The notes under the pieces: model-generated
What the model was told of the DNA's origin: nothing
What the model saw: the letters and a program-made list of their open reading frames with translations, nothing else
Databases searched by the model: none
Shown: piece after piece, positions 34,901 through 38,015 of the stretch
Numbering within the stretch: position 1 is the stretch's first letter
How the letters are laid out: each line of letters opens with the position of its first letter
Made by a program: the position numbers and the translations under genes
DNA from: Clostridia bacterium
GTDB lineage: Bacteria > Bacillota > Clostridia > Oscillospirales > CAG-272
Assembly: GCA_017462485.1 (NCBI GenBank)
Contig: JAFTRA010000012.1
Location: forward strand, 1 to 38,015
DNA length: 38,015 bases
Direction of reading: 5' to 3'

Positions 34901-37819
34901 GACGATTATTGGTACGACTATGTACAAGTTTATGCTTACCCTGTTGGCTCGTCATTTACCGAAGAAGGATTCGTATACGTGGAAGAGAATGCTACGATTT
35001 CTATAATTGGATATAGGGGTACAAACACTAATGTAATTGTTCCAGAAACAATAAATTCAAAACCTGTAACGGTTATAGACGAAGATGCTTTTTATGGTAG
35101 TAATATAGAAAACATTGTACTTCCAGAGAGTTTGGTGAGAATCGGATCGTATGCATTTGCAAACACCAAACTTACAACTATTATGATTCCTAAAAACGTG
35201 ACAACTATTGGCGGCTGTGTGTTCTCGAATTGCAATGAGTTGACAAGTATTGTATTTGAGGATACCATAGGATGGTCTTGTTATAGATATATCGATGTTA
35301 CTGATGCTGAAAGAAATGTTATCTTTTTAACCGATAGAGGTCAGAGATACTACTGGTATAAATATTCTTATGAGGCACCAAAGGAATTTGAAAACACCGA
35401 TGGATTTTTATATACCGTAGAAAACGGTGAAGTAACTATTGTTGATTACATAGGTAATCTTGACAATTTCACTGTGCCCTCTGAAATTGAAACTATGCCT
35501 GTTGTTGCCATAGGACAAGGTGCGTTTGCTTCGCTTAATGTAACGAATATCGAACTTTCTGAGGGGATTAGAACCATATACGCGCATGCTTTTGATAGTT
35601 GTAGTAATCTTACAAACCTCATAATTCCTCAGAGCGTAACTTCGATAGGCGTGCAGGCATTTATGCAATCAGGTATTACTGAAATATACATACATGAGAA
35701 TATAGTAGAGCTTGATACCTCTGCTTTTGATGGTTGTAATCATTTGACATCTATAACGGTTTCAGAAAATAATCAATATTATAAATCTATAGATGGAAAT
35801 CTTTACACAAAGGACGGTAGCGTTATTATTCAGTATGCCTTGGGAAAACCAGAATCTTCTTTTGTCATTCCTGATTGCGTTGAAGAAATTGGCTGGAGTG
35901 CTTTTAGTTATATCGACAACCCTATGAGTATCACAATTCCCACAAGTGTCAAAACGATTCACAGCGGTGCATTTTATCATTACGACACTAAGCTTATTCA
36001 TATAATTTTTGAAAACACGGAAGGATGGTTCATTGATGGTGAAGCGGTAGACGTATCTGACTCGAAGCAAAATGTGCTTTATCTAACGGACACTTATTCT
36101 GATAATATGTGGTACATTATAAATGATTCAAATGATACAACTCCCGATGGCGATGACAACGGAGGTTCTGGAAATATTGAAGATGATGACTCGGGAAATG
36201 ATGATGACTCTAATGAAGATATCGAACAGGAAATCAAAGAAAGTCCCGTAAGTTATTCCGAATTTCAAGCCGAGTGGTATGCTAAGGAGTTTTCTAATTT
36301 CGATTTTTCCTACGCAAACGAATTTTTAACGGGAATTGAAAATGATGCCGCTATTATGTTGGCAATCAATACGTGGTCTGGTATACATATAGTTGGAGAT
36401 CCGTCTTATGCGATAGGTGAATTGTCAAAAGAGGATTTGTATGTGATTGTTATATACGATCTTTTAACTGGAAACAGTGGCGAATTTGAAAATCCTATGG
36501 ATTTGTTCAAAAATGACAGTACGGATTATATGTATGATGCCGTAAAAATTCTTTTCGGTACTTCTGATGTGGAGATGGATTGGGAACTGTTGAAAAAAAT
36601 TGATCCTACGGCATACAAACAATCTATGCTTAACGGCGATCTTTTCGATAATCTTGATATTGTTGGACATGTTTTTGATACATTTGACAATCTATATGAT
36701 GCACTTGAAGCGTGTGCTCGATATCAAGCAATATCTAATATGAGCGAGGGATTTAAAAATGTATTACAGGCGATATATGATGATACATCAAATGAAACGG
36801 CATTAAGAAATGCGGCTTTAAAATGCATGGAATACTTTGAAAATGCTTGCAATACGACTATGCAAGATATTTTGGCGCAAGAGTATATAGAAGAATCTGC
36901 GGAATATGTGCTTAAAGTATTTGTGTCTGAGTCTTGGGGCTTCCTTTTAAAGAATGTTTTTCCTGAGGCTATGGTTGTTCAATTCGCATTTCAAGGCGTT
37001 GCTATCCTTGGAGATACACTTTTCAATCTTGATGCAACGACAGAAGCCTTCTATCAGTTAAAAGTTGTTGTTGGATTTGAAAATGCAATCAGAAAAATAC
37101 TCGAAAATAATGAATTCGATTATTCAAATACGGAAAAGTGTTCAAATTATCTTTATGCCGTTGAAACATTCCAGCGCACTGTGTTATTAGGGTTGGATTA
37201 TTCTGCTGCATTGCTTCAAAGCAGAGTTGAGTCTATTGGGATGAGTGATACTCTAAAACAAGAGTATCTTTCTCAAATAGAAACAATAGAAGATATTAAA
37301 GCGGATAGATTGGAAACGTATCTTTCTTTTGAAAATATTTCACAAAGAATGTATCAGGCATACTGTAACTTGGAGGATAAAGGCGCGAAAACGCCTGTAA
37401 CGGCGCTTATGCTTTCATTGGGGGTTGGAAGCTTTAGTTTTGAAGGAAACTATTATATGCTTTTCGATAATATATGTGGTTCGATGGAAGAAGCCAAAGC
37501 TTTTTGTGAAAATATAGGAGGTCATTTAGCTATTATAGATTCACAAGAGGAAAATGATGCAGTATATTCCGGATTGGTTTCTCTGGGATACAGAAATGCG
37601 TTTTTTGGACTAACGGATTCTCAAAAAGAGGGTACATGGTTAACCGTAACGGGTAATTCTCCTACTTACACAAATTGGCATAGTGGCGAACCTAATTCCG
37701 AATCATCTAGTGAGGATTGGGCAATGTTTTATTGGAAATATACAAATGGACAATGGAACGATGGCAATTTTACAGGAACAGTTTCGGGTGGAAAAGCCTT
37801 TATTTGTGAGTGGGATTAA
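31904..37819 (+). CDS. Giant surface lipoprotein with LRR and C-type lectin domains
   Basis: A 1971-residue lipoprotein. The signal peptide ends in the lipobox LASC with Cys26. Next come Cys-rich repeats (about 27-220) of the form WSKDATYHWQACSGC then TCNTCGHTK, and three related ~80-residue units (about 224-460). Two copies of a ~200-residue module follow (from about 502 and 724), joined by another CSGC repeat. BspA-type leucine-rich repeats fill about 1020-1400 (VIDEDAFYGSNIENIVLPES is typical). After an Asp-rich linker (about 1410-1446) comes a helical region (to about 1825), and finally a C-type lectin domain (about 1843-1971) with SGEPNSE and QWNDGNF, the EPN and WND calcium/sugar motifs, and FICEW. 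Likely a host- or glycan-binding surface protein. ATG at 31904 follows GGAGG. Confidence 0.88.
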   Translation: MKKTKLSTILLSVLALFCSIFVLASCDGDDHTHNYSNEWSKDATYHWQACSGCEETRNKAEHDWNSGIVTQQPTETSEGSRAFTCNTCGHTKVESIPVLDTHEHTFSETWSFNETHHWYSATCEHITEKKDYAEHNWNSGVITTEPTTTSKGIKTFTCESCNKTKTEDIPKLEEIHSHVYNQQNIDVQYIESEATCTEKAVYFYSCLCGLKGTETFEYGESKGHNYDIDNIAWSWSNYDSAIATVSCIDNENHTRNITASITEKTTKDANCGEAGEKIYTASIKIDGETYTNEKKEILPALEHDFDISTLAWQWNGFSAASVVLICQNDHNHQQSFNATITSKIEDEPSCTVGGLKRYTATVEIDNAQYSDEKTETLPANGHTYNADGIEWIWTGYETAAAIATCAEDCGHSENLTAVITSEVTTPVLCTVNGEKTYTATIELDGNTYTNQTTEELVAPGHDWNEGETTKEPSEEEDGVIAYSCSGCTETYTEVIRSAGKNNWNTAFENAESMTNVTVIGGATFTYGDESSTGESKWYLDGYKMYIYSKEIDANNAENYYEFSEYYEQIDGVNYCYYEDNGEWLKEIYEWDVDYSVEFLCSTEFLTQLKNSFDRFNYDKATHTYSAPNFEIVLSSTYSNISLVIVDGVLTQFIYTMTDEDMVGTVTMTFQNYGTTAVTLPHIHDWDDGTITTEPTETESGIKTYSCSGCSETKTEIVYAQSQSSWNSAFEKAKTTTNVTVNINTVIENGDETIEAYAFYLLDNYKLYMFSRIPASGGGYYVDEYYYAKIDGINYEFEEEYSNGAWVWVKTEYSYDDIPYVLGDLVLPSTLWTELKNSYAEFEYDINTNTYSSTTKTMDLYGMTISNISVIIENGTLVGFNYTMTYEDGRVQKQEATYTEYGTTVVELPEAVPACTHSFTVLDPSNLCLCCEFCDEYLRVSEVESVYIGDTIRFIGDVVTKEDISITLYYENGTVLNCTNFTLNDTTLQYRTNSVQIICGDDYWYDYVQVYAYPVGSSFTEEGFVYVEENATISIIGYRGTNTNVIVPETINSKPVTVIDEDAFYGSNIENIVLPESLVRIGSYAFANTKLTTIMIPKNVTTIGGCVFSNCNELTSIVFEDTIGWSCYRYIDVTDAERNVIFLTDRGQRYYWYKYSYEAPKEFENTDGFLYTVENGEVTIVDYIGNLDNFTVPSEIETMPVVAIGQGAFASLNVTNIELSEGIRTIYAHAFDSCSNLTNLIIPQSVTSIGVQAFMQSGITEIYIHENIVELDTSAFDGCNHLTSITVSENNQYYKSIDGNLYTKDGSVIIQYALGKPESSFVIPDCVEEIGWSAFSYIDNPMSITIPTSVKTIHSGAFYHYDTKLIHIIFENTEGWFIDGEAVDVSDSKQNVLYLTDTYSDNMWYIINDSNDTTPDGDDNGGSGNIEDDDSGNDDDSNEDIEQEIKESPVSYSEFQAEWYAKEFSNFDFSYANEFLTGIENDAAIMLAINTWSGIHIVGDPSYAIGELSKEDLYVIVIYDLLTGNSGEFENPMDLFKNDSTDYMYDAVKILFGTSDVEMDWELLKKIDPTAYKQSMLNGDLFDNLDIVGHVFDTFDNLYDALEACARYQAISNMSEGFKNVLQAIYDDTSNETALRNAALKCMEYFENACNTTMQDILAQEYIEESAEYVLKVFVSESWGFLLKNVFPEAMVVQFAFQGVAILGDTLFNLDATTEAFYQLKVVVGFENAIRKILENNEFDYSNTEKCSNYLYAVETFQRTVLLGLDYSAALLQSRVESIGMSDTLKQEYLSQIETIEDIKADRLETYLSFENISQRMYQAYCNLEDKGAKTPVTALMLSLGVGSFSFEGNYYMLFDNICGSMEEAKAFCENIGGHLAIIDSQEENDAVYSGLVSLGYRNAFFGLTDSQKEGTWLTVTGNSPTYTNWHSGEPNSESSSEDWAMFYWKYTNGQWNDGNFTGTVSGGKAFICEWD

Positions 37820-38015
37820 ATAAATTAAAGACTAAAAAATTTCCGTCACCAGATAAAAACATTTCTACAACTACAAATCATAACCACCCGTCAAACGGGT
37901 GGTTTGCACAAGGGCTAAAAGCCCAATACTACCGGCCAGCGACTCAAGTCGCTGGCTTTCGTATACTCAAGCCTATTGCCTTTGCCTCTTTTGCCGCCCC
38001 TTAAAGGGCGTTTGT
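37820..38015. repeat. Chain of perfect hairpins, possible IS200/IS605-type or REP-like end
   Basis: No gene. Consecutive stems: AACCACCCG / CGGGTGGTT (about 37880-37902), GGGCT / AGCCC (about 37912-37924), GCCAGCGACT / AGTCGCTGGC (about 37936-37957) and CGCCC / GGGCG near 37995-38010, with very short loops. Chained hairpins like these are found at ends of IS200/IS605-family elements and related intergenic repeats. The element continues past the window edge, and no transposase is visible. Confidence 0.5.

Overview
The window reads as chromosomal DNA from a Gram-positive, endospore-forming Clostridia-type bacterium, probably gut-associated. Evidence: strong AGGAGG-type ribosome sites, sigma-A promoters with 16-17 bp spacers, a SpoVAF/GerA-type spore membrane protein, a class II GalT, a DUF1934 protein, and many plant or host glycan enzymes. 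No tRNA, rRNA, CRISPR array or transposase gene was recognised. The species cannot be named from the sequence.

Layout. (1) 1-5046: a chained-hairpin stretch at the left edge, then an L-rhamnose operon on the minus strand (rhaB-rhaA-rhaD: kinase, isomerase, aldolase) with a divergent AraC-type regulator. (2) 5125-12099: plus-strand genes for a CvpA-like membrane protein with a very large exported domain, a 77-residue orphan, a long-chain acyl-CoA synthetase and a GH36 alpha-galactosidase. (3) 12142-20203: a minus-strand run birA-lacZ-galT-PAP2-metallo-hydrolase and, after a terminator, an alpha/beta hydrolase. Beta-galactosidase and GalT together process lactose or galactosides. (4) 20351-24331: spoVAF, then pfkA with a co-transcribed beta-helix glycosidase-like gene. 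(5) 24303-28227: a methylglyoxal-synthase-like protein that lacks the catalytic residues, then DUF1934-holA-cyclophilin-asnA. (6) 28450-28991: a small membrane-anchored protein with a HEPN-like R-x4-H motif.

From about 29.0 kb to the right edge the DNA is visibly more AT-rich, codon use shifts, and known housekeeping genes stop. This looks like an accessory island. It carries a three-gene minus-strand cassette built around a RelA/SpoT-type alarmone synthetase domain (a candidate toxSAS toxin-antitoxin or anti-phage system), a DUF6809 gene, and a 1971-residue lipoprotein. The lipoprotein has CxxC repeats, duplicated modules, BspA-type leucine-rich repeats and a C-terminal C-type lectin domain with EPN and WND motifs. 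It is preceded by a heavily folded leader that ends in an intrinsic terminator. The window closes in a chain of perfect hairpins of the kind seen at IS200/IS605-type or REP-like elements.

The strongest candidates for undescribed biology are the RelA/SpoT cassette, the leader RNA with its giant lectin lipoprotein, and the MGS-like gene with its own folded leader.
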